This document shows, one piece after another, positions 24,440-37,030 of a stretch of DNA of 64,000 nt. Within the stretch, counting starts at the first letter, position 1. Every line of letters starts with the position of its first letter. Origin of the DNA: Epiperipatus broadwayi (lineage: Eukaryota > Onychophora > Udeonychophora > Euonychophora > Peripatidae); NCBI GenBank assembly GCA_028023455.1, contig JAQFVV010013355.1, positions 82,128 to 146,127 of the forward strand, in the 5' to 3' direction. The notes beneath the pieces were generated by a model. That model worked only from the letters and a program-made list of their open reading frames with translations, did not search any database and was not told the origin of the DNA. The translations under genes and the position numbers were made by a program.

Positions 24440-26440
24440 TGGTTTCCATACATTATGTATAGTCACACTAGGTTGGCTTATGGAATTTTTTGCCATTGTC
24501 ATGTGAATAGCTTTAAATTTTCTTTATATCTTTTCTTATCTATCCAATATTTCTGTATTTTCCAAATTGAACATGTGTTCATTGGTACACACATGGTCTT
24601 CTATCTTAGACACCTTTGTTTTCTCTCTTTTAATCATCAGTTTATGTTCTTGCAAGCACTTTTCAATGGAACAACTGGTCTCACCAATATATGTCCTTCC
24701 ACATTCACACAGTATTTCATAGATGCAGTTTTTTATTTTCAACATTTCAAGTTTAGGCTTTGTAGATGTTAGTAATTCCTCGTAGTGTGGTATGGCTCTG
24801 GAAAGCTGTTCTGATGTTATACTGATTGCAGATTTTCCTTAAATTGTCTCCTATTTTTGGAATGTATGGGTACACTACTGTACCAATAATTGTATTTTCT
24901 TTTGATGGTTATTTTTATGTCTATTTAACATTTTCTTAATAACAGCTGATGGATAACCATTTTTCATAAGAGTTTGTTCTATATAGATCTTTTCTTTTTC
25001 CAAATCACTGGTTCTGAGCAAACTTATTTTGCTCTGTTCCATAGTGATAGTATAACTCCATGTTTTGTGTTTCTGGTGTGATTAGATGTACAAGAAAGGT
25101 ATTTTCCTGTATGAGAAGGTTTTTGGTAAACTGTAGATTTGATTTTGCCATGAGGGAGTCTTGTCACAAGAACATTTAAGAATGCCAATTTTTGTTTTTG
25201 TTTTGATTCTATTGTGAATTTCATTGAAGGGGATATAGTGTTGATGTGTTTCTAGAAAGTTTGTATCAGTGCTTCACCATATGGCACACAACAATTGTAT
25301 CATCCACATAGCAAAGCCAAACTTTAGGTGGATATGGAGTAGTTTTTATGGATTGGTTTCAAGTTCTTCCATGTAAATATTGCTATTCAGGGGGAGACAA
25401 TAGTGAACTCATAGCCTTTCTTTGATTTTTTTCGAAGATTTCTATGTTATATTGAAAGGAGGTTGTTTTTATGTAGAATGTCAATAGTTCCTTTATACTA
25501 TCAATAGGAAGAGCTGTTCTGTTTTGTAAATTATTATCACCATTTAATCTTTTTCTTACAATAGACAATGCTTCTTCAAATGGTACATTCATAAATAAAC
25601 TTTCCACATCAAGGCTCACCACTAAGCCAGTTCTTTCAATTTTCATGTTTTTGATTAATTCTACAAAGTGTCTAGAATCTCTGAAAAAGGTCTGGGTCTT
25701 GTATGCCAAAGGACTTAGAATTTTGAGAAGAATAGGTCTTAATGGAACATGATCCTTATGGATTTTAGATAGATCATAAAGATGAAAAATTTTTCTGAAA
25801 TATGTTGTTATTTTACTTTTTTATGAATCAGTGAAGTACCTGCGATGCTTTCTGATAATGCTTGTAACTTTATTTCTGTACTCAGTATCATATTTTTTTC
25901 CACTTTTCTATATTGGCTTACTGTGAGGAGTTCTTATATTTTGTTGGCATAATTAGTTGCATACATTACAATTGTTGCATTGCTTTTGTCAGCAGGGAGA
26001 AATAATTACAGATTTATCTACTTTGAGAGATTTAATTGCTTTCCTCTCATCATAGGATATGTTTGACTTCAATTTTTGTTGCTTGTCATGTGTTCTTTTT
26101 ATTCTCCAGCATAATTCTGCTGCTTCTTCTAAAGGCAATTTTTGAGTGACTTCCTTGGTGGCTGCCATTATATCTAATAAAGGGATATTAGACAGTGTTT
26201 GAAAAATTTTAATCCTCATTCAAGAACAGAAATTTCAGTATCTATTAGATGTTTAGAACTGAGATTTTAAACAGATGTTGTTACATTGCTTGGTACATTA
26301 TGGTTTTTGATATGCCTATGTAGGTTAGCAAGTTTCTTCTTGTGACATTCTTTTATTTTTCCATGTAATGTAGAATATGATTTTCTTACTGGCTTTCTCC
26401 ACATTATTGAATTATTATTATTTACTTAAAAAATTTTTGT
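24440..26440 (-). mobile_element. Penelope-like element (reverse transcriptase plus GIY-YIG endonuclease), decayed
   Basis: Minus-strand fragments lie in the right order. The N-terminal linker at 25989-26219 includes LKVDKSVIIS. The RT fingers/palm at 25383-25709 include LVVSLDVESLFMNVPFEEAL. The catalytic YVDD box is at 25299-25310, in the reading WLCYVDDTIVVC. Then comes 25024-25224 with LAFLNVLVTRLPHGK and STVYQKPSHTGKYL. The C-terminal endonuclease at 24536-24745 contains NCIYEILCECGRTYIGETS and QEHK. These motifs are diagnostic of Penelope-like elements, telomerase-related RTs with a GIY-YIG nuclease. Frameshifts between fragments and a stop before the end of the nuclease domain make it inactive. 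No flanking hammerhead was found in the adjoining sequence. Confidence 0.92.
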
Positions 26441-27224
26441 TCAATATCAGTCTTTTTCTAATGGTTATATCCTCATATGTCTCAAATTTAGAAATAAAAA
26501 TTTCTATTAAATTTTAAAATTATTAGATCTTAAGCTTTATTTTTATGCCCTCATGAGTTCAGCTGAAGTTGATGGAATTAATTATTATGATAGATAATAT
26601 TTTATTCCTAAATCTATGGATATTTCTCTATCATGCATGAAGTTTGCACCAGAGCCTATATTGATATGATGTTTATAATAAAAATAATTCATAGTAGCCA
26701 GGGATAGGGGCCCTATCTTCAAATTGTGATCTGATTTATGGGTGAATGGTGGTAAAAAAATATGGCTGGTGTTTGCATTAAATTCTAATCTAATGGGCCT
26801 TGTCTGATCAATATTTGAAGTAATTGTAATAATTAATAAAACAATTAAATTACCCCCTACTCTACACAGGTAACCATCAGTTGGTAGATTATGCTCTGAT
26901 GGTGTAGACCATAAAAATGCAGTTCCTGATGAGATAAGTTGAAAATATTTTAAAAGTATATACTAGTTTAAAAAATATAAATTTTTTAGGGAATATTTAA
27001 ATTCATGAAGTTGTACGGCCTGATCTTAAGGATGTTTCTATTATTCAAATTTTCAAAAGGAAAAGAAAAAAGAAATAGACAAACTTCAGAAATTATTGTG
27101 AATTTATGATTATTATCTACTATAACAATGATAATTTTAAGTGGCCATGTAAAAGTTTGCTGTTAACTGAAAGAAGACCACTTTGATTCCTTAATCTTAA
27201 GAGCAAAGCAAATTTCCTAATGTC
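26441..27224. other. AT-rich spacer between Penelope-like and RTE-like elements
   Basis: Nothing is recognised apart from A/T runs. It may hold the 5' region of the Penelope-like element. Confidence 0.4.
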
Positions 27225-30095
27225 TATTCCATATGCTCTTGTCATTGCTGTTGCTCTGATTCTTTGTATATGAAATAAACATGGATGGGTTGCTCATCAA
27301 CATGGATTAACCATTATGGTAAGTTAATTGTTTTTTTCTGAGTTTAAGATCAAAAACAGCATGTTCCTTTTCTCAGTTGCTTGATAGATCTTATTTTGAA
27401 ATATCAGTTGAGTTTTTTGATAGCAGAATAAATGTGTGAATGAACTTTTTAAAATAGATATTTACAACCATGACAGACAAAACAAAATTATGGCCCTATT
27501 TTAAAAAATCTAAAAAAATAGCCAAAGCAGTGGTTGGTGGCCTAAAGTGAATTGTATTAAAAAATCCAGGCTGCCATTTGATGTCTATATTTAGGTACTT
27601 ACAATTGCAGATCATTTTCGAATAAGAGAAGATTGCATGATTTGGAAAAGGAACTGTCAAATATTTAATGGGATATTGTTAGACTTTGCAAAGTTAGAAG
27701 GAAAGATGAAAAGACCATAGATTTAAAAGATGGTGGACAAAAATATTTGGAGCAGAAATGGAGCTTCATTACTAATAAAATGTGAATAAATAACATTGGA
27801 GAGTTTAATAATATTGTACACAGAGTGAACAAGATTGATTTTTCACTTAATGGAAGATATCAAATGCAGATATTGTGATAAAGAAGGGAATTTTTTATAG
27901 GAATATACAAAATGCTTTTGACCAGACAAAAGAACATTTTAAAATTGTCATGGAAGTCTTTAATGCTGGAATTGGTAAATAACTGAAAGATCAAAATGTT
28001 GTGGGTGACACAAAATTGTGGGGTTTTCTGACCCTTTCCCACTGTATATTATAAATTTTTGTTTGAAAAAAATGCTAAATGGAAATGGATATGGAAGTAT
28101 CCAAATGAGGGTATAGCAAAATTGAATTATAATTTGGACTAACAGAAAATATGTGTTTTAAGGCTGTGATGCTTTTAATAGATTCAACACGAAATTATCA
28201 TCGATTAGTGAGATATAAGATGTCAATGTAAAAGTAGATAGGCAAAATTATTGATGAACAATGGAAATTCATTACCTTTAAAAACATTCTAATAAATTTA
28301 AAAGAGAACTTGCAAATCATGCTAACAGATTGTAAAGATGATTTCAATTTGAACAAAATCAATATGAAGATAAGTGATTTACTTTTAGAGCACTAGTAAA
28401 TATAACTGATATTAAAAAGCACCAATTTACCACTATGTTTTCCATGAGACAAGAGAAATGTTCAGAAGAAAAGAGAATATGAAAATTTATATATAAAAAA
28501 AAAGATTCACTAAACGGAATTGAATATCTAATGTTTTGTGAATGGATAGGAAAAGAGTGAATAATGATATAAAAAATATAAGCTGTAGAAAAGAATACAA
28601 ATCTCAAAAATATAAAATAACATCTTAGTATTGGAAAGAAAGTTATTTCTGCAATAAGAAGAAAAGATGAAACTGTTACTAAAAAGAGGGATTATTATAT
28701 AGTAATAAAGAACAAAAGAAAAGCAACAGAGAATTATTTCCAGATATTTAATCTTGTAAATTGCTTAATATTTTAAATAATGAAATGAGATATGCAATTA
28801 AATCTAAGAAGAAAAAGCTACAGGAATTGGTGGAATTACAATTGATATCTTAAAAGAAGCAGGTGAAGAAATAGAACAATTGTTTGCAAAATCATATACC
28901 AGATGTCTAAACAATGAAGATGTTCCAGTTGACTGGAAGAATGCAGTAATAATATTGATATTTAATTAAGGTGATAAAGATATTAGAAATTAAGGACCTA
29001 TTACTTTTTTGCCAGTGTTTTTACAAAAGTTTTACTATGACCTTCATAACTCATTTTTAACAAACTTTGGATAAAGAATAAGCTAAATTTAAAAATGGTA
29101 TTAGTACAGTGGATCACGTATAAGTACTGAGAAAAGTTGTAAAAATGATCAACGAATAAGAGTAGCCATTATGTTTTTTGGTAGATTATCATCCAGATAT
29201 AGATCCAGAATATTATCATAATCCAAAGCATAATGTTCGAAGTGCAACAGTAGTTATTAGATTATTGTAAAACAATTAACATCGAAAACAATGTATGACA
29301 GAGTGATTTCATTACTCAATTTTTTTACAGCAATATTTTAAAAGAATTAAAATAGGAAAGTAAGGGAATAAAATTAAGTGGAGATTATTTAAATCATCTA
29401 GATTTTTCAGATGATGTGATTGTTTATTCAAATAATGCTGAGAGCATTGTAAAATGTTCTGAGAGTTTTCAGATGAAAGTAAGAATATAGGACTAAAGAT
29501 AAATACTAAAAAGACTAAAGTAATATTCAATGGATTTTTTCAGAAGAAAAAAATGATAGCTAATACTTTTGTCAGATAATTAACAGTAATAAAAACATAT
29601 AGTCAACCCTAGAATGAAAGTTGGATGCATGCTTTTGGAAAAAATAACTTAATACTAAAAGGAGATATGTGTTTGAAAAGTAAGATTTTTAAAATATGAG
29701 ACTTGAACACTTAACAGAAGAGAAATTCAAGGTCTTCAGACTACTCAATGGAGTACGATATGATGCACAATAAAAGTAACAAGAAGAGATCAGAAGAACA
29801 TACATGAGTGAAAGAACAAACACGTATCACTGATGTCACTGAAAAATTTAAAAATAAATTTGAGTGGGAATGGACGTTTCTCGAAGAGATGATAATAGAT
29901 GAACAGTTGAAGTCTTAAACTGTTCCAAGAGATGTATAAGCCCTATAAATAGATCCCATGTGAAATAGATGGATGAAATAAGAAATTTTGCTCACGTGTT
30001 ATAAAAAAGAGATGTTAAGGATGAGAGAAACTGGATTAAGCATGGAGAAACCTTCATTTTGTATTAGATTAATAATTGTTGAAAATGATGATGAT
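27225..30095 (+). mobile_element. RTE/BovB-like LINE, decayed near full-length copy
   Basis: This is the plus-strand counterpart of the copy at 12.1-14.9 kb. An interrupted reading near 28.8-29.0 kb gives KATGIGGITIDILKEAGEEI, then RCLNNEDVPVDWKNAVII and GDKDIRN. That is the conserved RT entry region (KAPG-D-G, P-x-W-x-x-A, GD-x-x-NYRPI). Around 27.3-27.6 kb the sequence matches the 5' part of the minus copy. The 3' end at about 30075-30095 is a short ATGATGATGATGA-type repeat, characteristic of RTE elements. Numerous stops and indels, including stops inside the RT motifs, show that it is dead. Another LINE fragment follows at once. Confidence 0.8.
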
Positions 30096-30099
30096 GACT

Positions 30100-31340
30100 T
30101 TTAAGGGTCTTATTGAATACTTCCTCCCATAGATAAATGGTTATCAGAGGCTTCAATGCAATTTGAATGAAGAAACATTATTAACCCTTATGCCTCCAAG
30201 GTATATCTCCAGGGTATTACAAAAACAAAGAATTTTTAATAATTGGGGCAAGGTATTTAGGTCAATTCATTAAAAAGGATTATGGGATTAAATTTAAAAT
30301 TTGCTGATTATCCATCAAAGCTTATTCATATTATACCGCTATTATATGATGGAATGGTATGAAATGTTATTGCTACAACTGTAATAAACCCTCTGAGGCA
30401 TTTGAAATGAGCACTGATGTTTAAGAAGGATGCATACTGTGCCCAATTTTGTTTTTAATTGTTATGACAATGGTCTTTGGATTTGTTTATAAGTGGCTTA
30501 GTGAATCAGACATCAAGATATAATATAAGATTTATAATAATATTTGAAATAAAAGCAAAACAAGAATGCCAACTTTTGGCATTTGATTTTATTATATATT
30601 GATGATTGTGCTACTCTTGCCAACTCAAAAATTAATATACAGAATGTACTTAATATTTTGCATCCACCATATAGGGAATTTGGTTTAATTTATTCTACCA
30701 ATCAGTTATGAAAGGAAAAGAATCTTTAGCAACTTTTAGCTGGAATGGTTATCATCTTGAGAATGAGAGCCAAATTAATTATCTTAGATGCAGTTCAGAC
30801 TCCAATGCACTGCTGCTTCTTTAACAAGTTAAAAATTTAGAATATTTTTTAAACAATAAAATAACTATATAGAGCTCTCATTTTGCCTAATTTATTGAAC
30901 AAAAATTAGACTTGGAAATGGTATTGGATATAACATAAAAGCATTAGAAAAAAATTCATTTAAAAATTCTATGTATAATTCTTCTAAAAATATAACGGTA
31001 AGATCTCTTCAATTTGCTGGATATGGTATTATAGAGTACATTGTAAAAGCACATTACCATTGGTTAGAAATATAAAAAGAATGAATAAAATACAAAAATT
31101 CTTAATAAATATTTTATAGTTAACTTGAACAAAGTTTTTATGGGGAAGACTTCAATTATGTTATAAAGACTATCACAGAGATATAAAGAAGTTCAAAATT
31201 GATTAGATATAGTTAGAGATAAAATACAGTGGAGATCTACAATTAGATGTGAGGTTAAATTATTTAGAAAGAAACATTTGTGCAGAAATCAAAAGGCATC
31301 TTCATTTATTAAAAGTAAATAGCGTGTTCTGCCTATGAAC
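30100..31340 (+). mobile_element. Second LINE relic, reverse transcriptase region
   Basis: Interrupted plus-strand readings include EGCILCPILFLIVM near 30.45 kb, matching the QGC-x-LSP-LLF motif of non-LTR reverse transcriptases. About 150 bp later comes DDCATLANSKINIQNVL, corresponding to the catalytic Y-x-DD segment and the following Q-x-x-L helix. The 3' part near 31.2 kb reads RCEVKLFRKKHLCRN. No match to the RTE-like copies is evident, so this is a different LINE. Clade is not assigned. It is heavily decayed, with stops inside both RT motifs. Confidence 0.65.
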
Positions 31341-33135
31341 ATTATTTGTGAATCACGATTGGTTTGTATCATCTCTAGAGTATTTTTTTTTTTTTCTCTT
31401 GAAGTTGGAGTGTTTTGTGAGTGGTTGTCGTTGACGCTGTCTGTATATGTCTTGATTTAATAAAGAATCTTTTTATAGCATATATACATCTATATACATT
31501 TCATACTAGCACACTATGCATTTAGTGAAAAGCAGATTAACACTATGACGAATCCTCATATCTATTTTCACAATTCAACCAACAACTATGTTATTATATA
31601 TACATACATATCCACACACATAGAAAATGCTATAATTATTTTTGACTAAAAATTAGAAATGTAAATTACCACTAAGAATATAGTGCCTCTTACTATGCCC
31701 AGATTGGAAAACTTTTTGAAGTTATTACATTTGCGCTTCAGCAAATCATTTAATATATATCCATACATTTCATATATATAAATTTTTATTTGGAATATTT
31801 GTTTATGATTGATTAAGGATTCATTTTACAATCGTATTTAAACAAAAAATAAGCAACATTATTTAGATCCATTTTTTTTTAAAACCGCATTTTTAGTTAA
31901 AAGCAGGTAAAAACATTGTAAATTTATAAGCACTAACCGCTGGAAAAAAAAGAAAAATACTATATACGTTTGACAGCTGCGTATTAGGGAAGATAGCTTC
32001 AAGGTTTCGTAATTGGAAGTTTTAAAATATAATTTGTTTCTTGGGGTCCATTTCCTCGATTAAAAAGATGGTCTCTTCGTCGAAATAGCGGTTTTAAAAG
32101 AACCATTTCTTGAGACCCTCTGGCAAATATTTTAATTAGGTCTGAACTTGCTTTATAAAGGTAAAATAACAAAAAGGCTAATTGCGGAAATCAAAAACTA
32201 AGGGCGCATTATGCGATCAGAGCATACCCAGGAAGTCATTTCTATAATGGTAAAAAAAAAAAAGTTTATTAACTTAATAAATTAGAAAAATGCCTCATCT
32301 CTCCGTAAATTTACTATATTTATATTTCTTGGTTTTTTTATATTATGAAAAACGTTTTTATTTATATATATATTTAACAATAATAATAGCATGTACGTTA
32401 AATTCTCCTCCTGAAAGCAGGTAGACGTAGTCGGCAATAAAGTTCTACGATCAAGCATTTGTTTTAAGCTAAGTCATAAATTAATGTGGACCGCATTAAT
32501 ATAACATGATTATTAATTTAATATAAAGAGGCTAAAAGAAAAATTTTTTTTTATATATTATAAACTACGATTTATTTTGTTTCATACACAATTACGGAAC
32601 TTATTACAGGTGCGTAATGCGATGTAAATGGGTATTCCTTAAATTAAGTACTATGCATTCATGATATCAGCGACACCTGACGACAATTCGTAGAAAAAAT
32701 ATAAAGGTATAAAACAAGTAATTGAAAGATTTATTGCTTGAATTAATGATTTATTACTTGGGTGTTCATAATAACTTTGAGCACCGGACATGACTGAGCT
32801 GAGCATTAATTCATGGACCTCAAGCTTCAGAATTTACTACTTTACCATTGTAATAAACCAATGAAAGCGGATAACATTTTTTAGCACGACATTTTTCGAC
32901 AGTAAGTGTTTTTTCCATCAGAATTATAGTTACATAATTTTTCGTTTCTTTAAACTGTGGATAAAAATTTTATAAGCGTTTTTCTACATAGGAGCAATGA
33001 AGAGAAAACATTAATAAACAGGCCAGCATGTTTCTATGGACATTATTTTTTGTTTTACTCTTTACTAAAAAAATAACTAGATATCTACTTATTATGCATT
33101 ATGAACAATTTATAAAAAAAAACAAAAACAAAAAC
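31341..33135. other. Stretch with more CpG than its surroundings, no gene recognised
   Basis: A T-run lies at 31383-31396 and several A-runs are present. Between about 31.95 and 32.85 kb CpG dinucleotides are more frequent than in most of the window (for example GATGGTCTCTTCGTCG and AGGGCGCATTATGCG). This could mark less methylation-decayed or regulatory DNA. No exon or element is defensible. Confidence 0.4.
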
Positions 33136-33274
33136 AAAACTATTAAGCTTTTACTCAAGCATTGGTGGTTGAGAAGTCAGCGACAGCTGCTTACAAGTAG
33201 TTGTCCCGTGTTAGCGATATCGCTTCCCGGCTAATGCTATGACACATGAGAAAAAAAAAAAACTATTAAGCTTT
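33136..33274 (+). mobile_element. tRNA-derived SINE with 16-bp target-site duplication
   Basis: The body at 33152-33258 starts CTCAAGCATTGGTGG, like tRNA-Gly, and has a B-box-like CGCTTCCCGG. It ends GCTAATGCTATGACACATG followed by poly-A. Both sides carry AAAACTATTAAGCTTT (33136-33151 and 33259-33274), a perfect 16-bp target duplication. The tail is shared with the SINE at 16.75 kb. The long duplication and A-tail indicate LINE-type target-primed retroposition. Confidence 0.88.
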
Positions 33275-33512
33275 CTTGAAAGTCCTCAACTATCTTTTAA
33301 ATTTAATTTAGTTTTGAATCTCAGGTTGTTATAGCCAAATGCTCTAAACACTACACATTAGAGAATCCATACTTTAAGATCTAACCAATATATGCATACA
33401 ATATTAGACTTTAAACATATATATATATATTTATAATAATATCGTATGACTCATATGCTTACTATATTATAAAAGTTTTCTTCACTCTAATCTAAGAACC
33501 ACCTATCACAAT

Positions 33513-33616
33513 CTTAAATAATAACAGGGCTATAATGTTCCCATTTCAAGATTATTCACTGGCTCTTAAATAATAACAGGGCTATAATGTTCCCATTTCA
33601 AGATTATTCACTGGCT
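33513..33616. repeat. Perfect 52-bp tandem duplication
   Basis: The unit beginning CTTAAATAATAACAGGGC occurs at 33513-33564 and 33565-33616 with no visible difference. Confidence 0.95.
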
Positions 33617-34700
33617 TTTGCCTCCATCAATTGAAGCTGGAACTAAACTTGAGAAAACAATCTGGTGATGGAAATATTATTTTACGATATAACCTGGTGT
33701 CCATTGATTACTTAAACTTACATTAGTTGGCTCTGGATGAAGAAAATATTACATCACGTGATTTACATTTAAACATTGTTGCTTACCACCCTGCGAGATT
33801 TGGGGCAGTAATAAAGTGTCAGACTCTAGATTTCAAAATCCATGAATTGCAGCTTAGCCCTGACATTTACAATGCTTGAATTTCATGTGAAATCCTGATA
33901 GACTATTCAATTGTCTTGTTCTGAATCATAAAGTCTGTATATCCCAATCTCTCATTTGTAATTTCTGATGCTCAAACTTCCTATAAATTAATCAAGCAAC
34001 AATTCATTTGGTTATTCTTTGTTTTTGTTTTTTAATTTACAATATTTTTTGTCAAAGCCGTTACCTATTTCCTCTAATGTGATTTTTAATATTTGAAAAT
34101 TTAAAAAGTTATGTGAGTGAAGATGACCATTTTGATTAAATTATAAACAAAAAAATAAACAGAATAATCAAAGTTAATAAAAGGACTAATAATTTAGTAA
34201 TTTTTAACCTCAGGGTCATGAGCTAAAATTTCGTCATATTTATTATTTGGTTTTTGTATATAAAATAAATAAATAATATATGCTAAGAAACTGTTTGAGA
34301 ACTAATAAAATATCAAGCAATAGGGTTTTATGATGAAGCAATAATTCTTGGTCTTCGGTGGATGTACAAGTGCTTCTCACCCTCTTAAAAATTTATTATA
34401 GCATTTTCATTCCAGAATTACATCTAGAGATGATAAGCTGTGATGACTTTACTCAGCAAGTTTGGTAACTGTGAGTAAAATGAGATAAGTGGTTTCTTTC
34501 CTTGTTTCATTTTTTAGCTAAAATTAGACTGATCCTCATTTACTAATTAATAATTAAATAAATAATTAAATTGGCTATAGGCTAACTACCTGAAATAAAG
34601 CTAAATGCATTTGTGACTGAATTACTTTTCTAAGATTTATCTTACCTGATTTTGAACCACAAGTTATTGGAATGATTTGCTGATGTGCAATATTTGTATT
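33617..34700. other. AT-rich stretch, no gene recognised
   Basis: Only small chance frames are present, and no repeat family is recognised. Confidence 0.4.
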
Positions 34701-34832
34701 AAATTCTCTAAATATTAGTTAAAACAGGCAAAACTCTCCATACAGTAGTGACTTTCAGTGCCAACCAGAGTAATCAGTAGATGCCAGAAGGCTTGTGCAT
34801 TAAATACATATCTAGTACCTACTCACCCAATA

Positions 34833-34874
34833 TCCCCAGACTAGTTTCTGGCTCATGGCCTTCGTCAGTGAGGA
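34833..34874 (-). ncRNA. Hammerhead ribozyme motif, family C, core intact
   Basis: On the minus strand, stem I TCCTCA pairs with TGGGGA over all six positions, counting one G-T wobble. The core is CTGACGA. Stem II is GGC/GCC with a small loop, followed by GAAA. The stem III segment is the palindrome ACTAGT, with cleavage triplet GTC. All strictly conserved core bases are present. The weak point is an A-A apposition at 10.1/11.1. The palindromic stem III suggests cleavage as a dimer. Confidence 0.8.
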
Positions 34875-35084
34875 GCTTTGAATCTGAGAGCACTGCACCT
34901 AGATCTTAGGATCCAATGCAATCCTCCAGCAAACACTTTTTATCTCTGCTTAACTACAAAACTATGAGAATAAAATTGAAAACCCAATAATATTTTCAAT
35001 CTAAGCTCAATAGCTTATATAATCATATGGGTCTGAATCCAGTTCAGTACCCATACATTTTGATGTCTTTGACTCTTTAACAAC

Positions 35085-35125
35085 CATCACTGATGAAGGC
35101 CATGAGCCAAAAACTAGTCTGGGGA
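35085..35125 (+). ncRNA. Hammerhead ribozyme motif, family C, decayed
   Basis: It has an intact CTGATGA box, stem II GGC/GCC and palindrome ACTAGT with GTC. The second box is AAAA instead of GAAA, and the upstream stem I strand is replaced at the junction with the neighbouring unit. Confidence 0.7.
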
Positions 35126-35539
35126 TATTGGATGAGTATCCAGTAGATAGGGATTTTATACACAAGCCTTCTGACCTCCATTGATTACTCTGGTTGGCAC
35201 TGAGTGGCGCTACTGTATAGAGAGTTTAGCCTGTTTTAATAACAGTAATGTGATAGCATAAGAAATAGTGATCATGTGATGTTTAGTGGTTTTACACCAA
35301 TCCTACCTAATAGGATAGTGGTGGCTATGGTTGTTAAAGAGCCAAAGACACCAAAATGTCTGGGTACTGAACTGGGTTCAGACCTATATGACTTTATAAG
35401 CTATTGAGCTTAGATTGAAAACATTATTGTGTTTTCAATTTTATTCTCATAGTTTTGTAATTAAGCAGAGATAAAAGATGGTTGCTGGAGGGTTGCATTG
35501 GATCCTAAGATCTAGGTGCAGTGCTCTCAGATACAAAGC

Positions 35540-35581
35540 TCCTCACTGACAAAGGCCACAAGCCAGAAACTAGTCTGGGGA
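35540..35581 (+). ncRNA. Hammerhead ribozyme motif, family C, one core change
   Basis: Stem I TCCTCA/TGGGGA, stem II, GAAA, palindrome ACTAGT and GTC are all present. The first box reads CTGACAA. This alters the G8 position needed for catalysis. Confidence 0.75.
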
Positions 35582-35906
35582 TATTGGATGAGTAGGCATT
35601 AGATAAGGATTTTATGCACAAGCCTTCTGGCATTTATTGATTACTCTGGTTGGCACTGAGTTGCACTACTGTATGGAGAGTTTTGGCTGTTTTAATAACA
35701 GTAATGTGCTAGCATAAGAAATAGTGATCATGTAAATATTAGTTATTTGAATAATTGGGCAGCATGATAATATGCCCTTTGATGATTATCAGTAGGTGTT
35801 TAATATGGTTTAGTAATCATCTAAAATAATTTAATCTAAAATATTAATACTTAGTGCTGCATCATAAACTTTGTTGAGTCCTTAAAATCATAAAGATGTG
35901 CATGTA

Positions 35907-35936
35907 CATACACACACACACACATATATATATATG
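35907..35936. repeat. Short CA/TA microsatellite
   Basis: ACACAC followed by ATATAT, about 30 bp. Confidence 0.85.
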
Positions 35937-36320
35937 TTAAATTCAAATTATATAATGTTAATCTATAATAAATGGAATAATAAACTTCCAAGTGCTAGTA
36001 ATTAGTACAATATTCCTTAATTTCAAACCAATGCACATTGCAGATGAATAATAAAACCACTTATGAATGCTATCTAAGGTTCTATATGGATAATAGATTA
36101 GACAATGAGACAAATGTCAAATCTGCGGAAATGTCCATGCAGTTTCATTTCAAATTACTATAATTTTTATTTACAATACATTGTTAATTACTATAAATTT
36201 TACTAACAATATAAAATTTAATATATTTGATGGTTTGATTATATTTGCAAAGCTGGATGGATATCTCCATGGTTCATCACCAATGCTTATACAATTTTAT
36301 TTGGCAATAAACAATAAACA

Positions 36321-37030
<710 letters not shown>

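Larger units (their letters stand above)
34705..35725. repeat. Cluster of three hammerhead repeat units, family C
   Basis: The first unit (about 34705-35085) is on the minus strand. It is followed head to head by a partial plus unit and then a fuller plus unit ending near 35725. The two plus ribozyme cores are 456 bp apart, giving the unit length. Shared blocks are GGTTGTTAAAGAG, GACCTATATGA, AGCTATTGAGCTTAGATTG, GCATTGGATCCTAAGATC, the ribozyme, CAAGCCTTCTG and GATTACTCTGGTTGGCACTG. Confidence 0.88.

Noticed and set aside
32668-32700. CTGACGA followed by GAAA in TGACGACAATTCGTAGAAA
   Set aside because: There is no paired stem I, and the potential stem II is only about 3 bp with shifted boxes.
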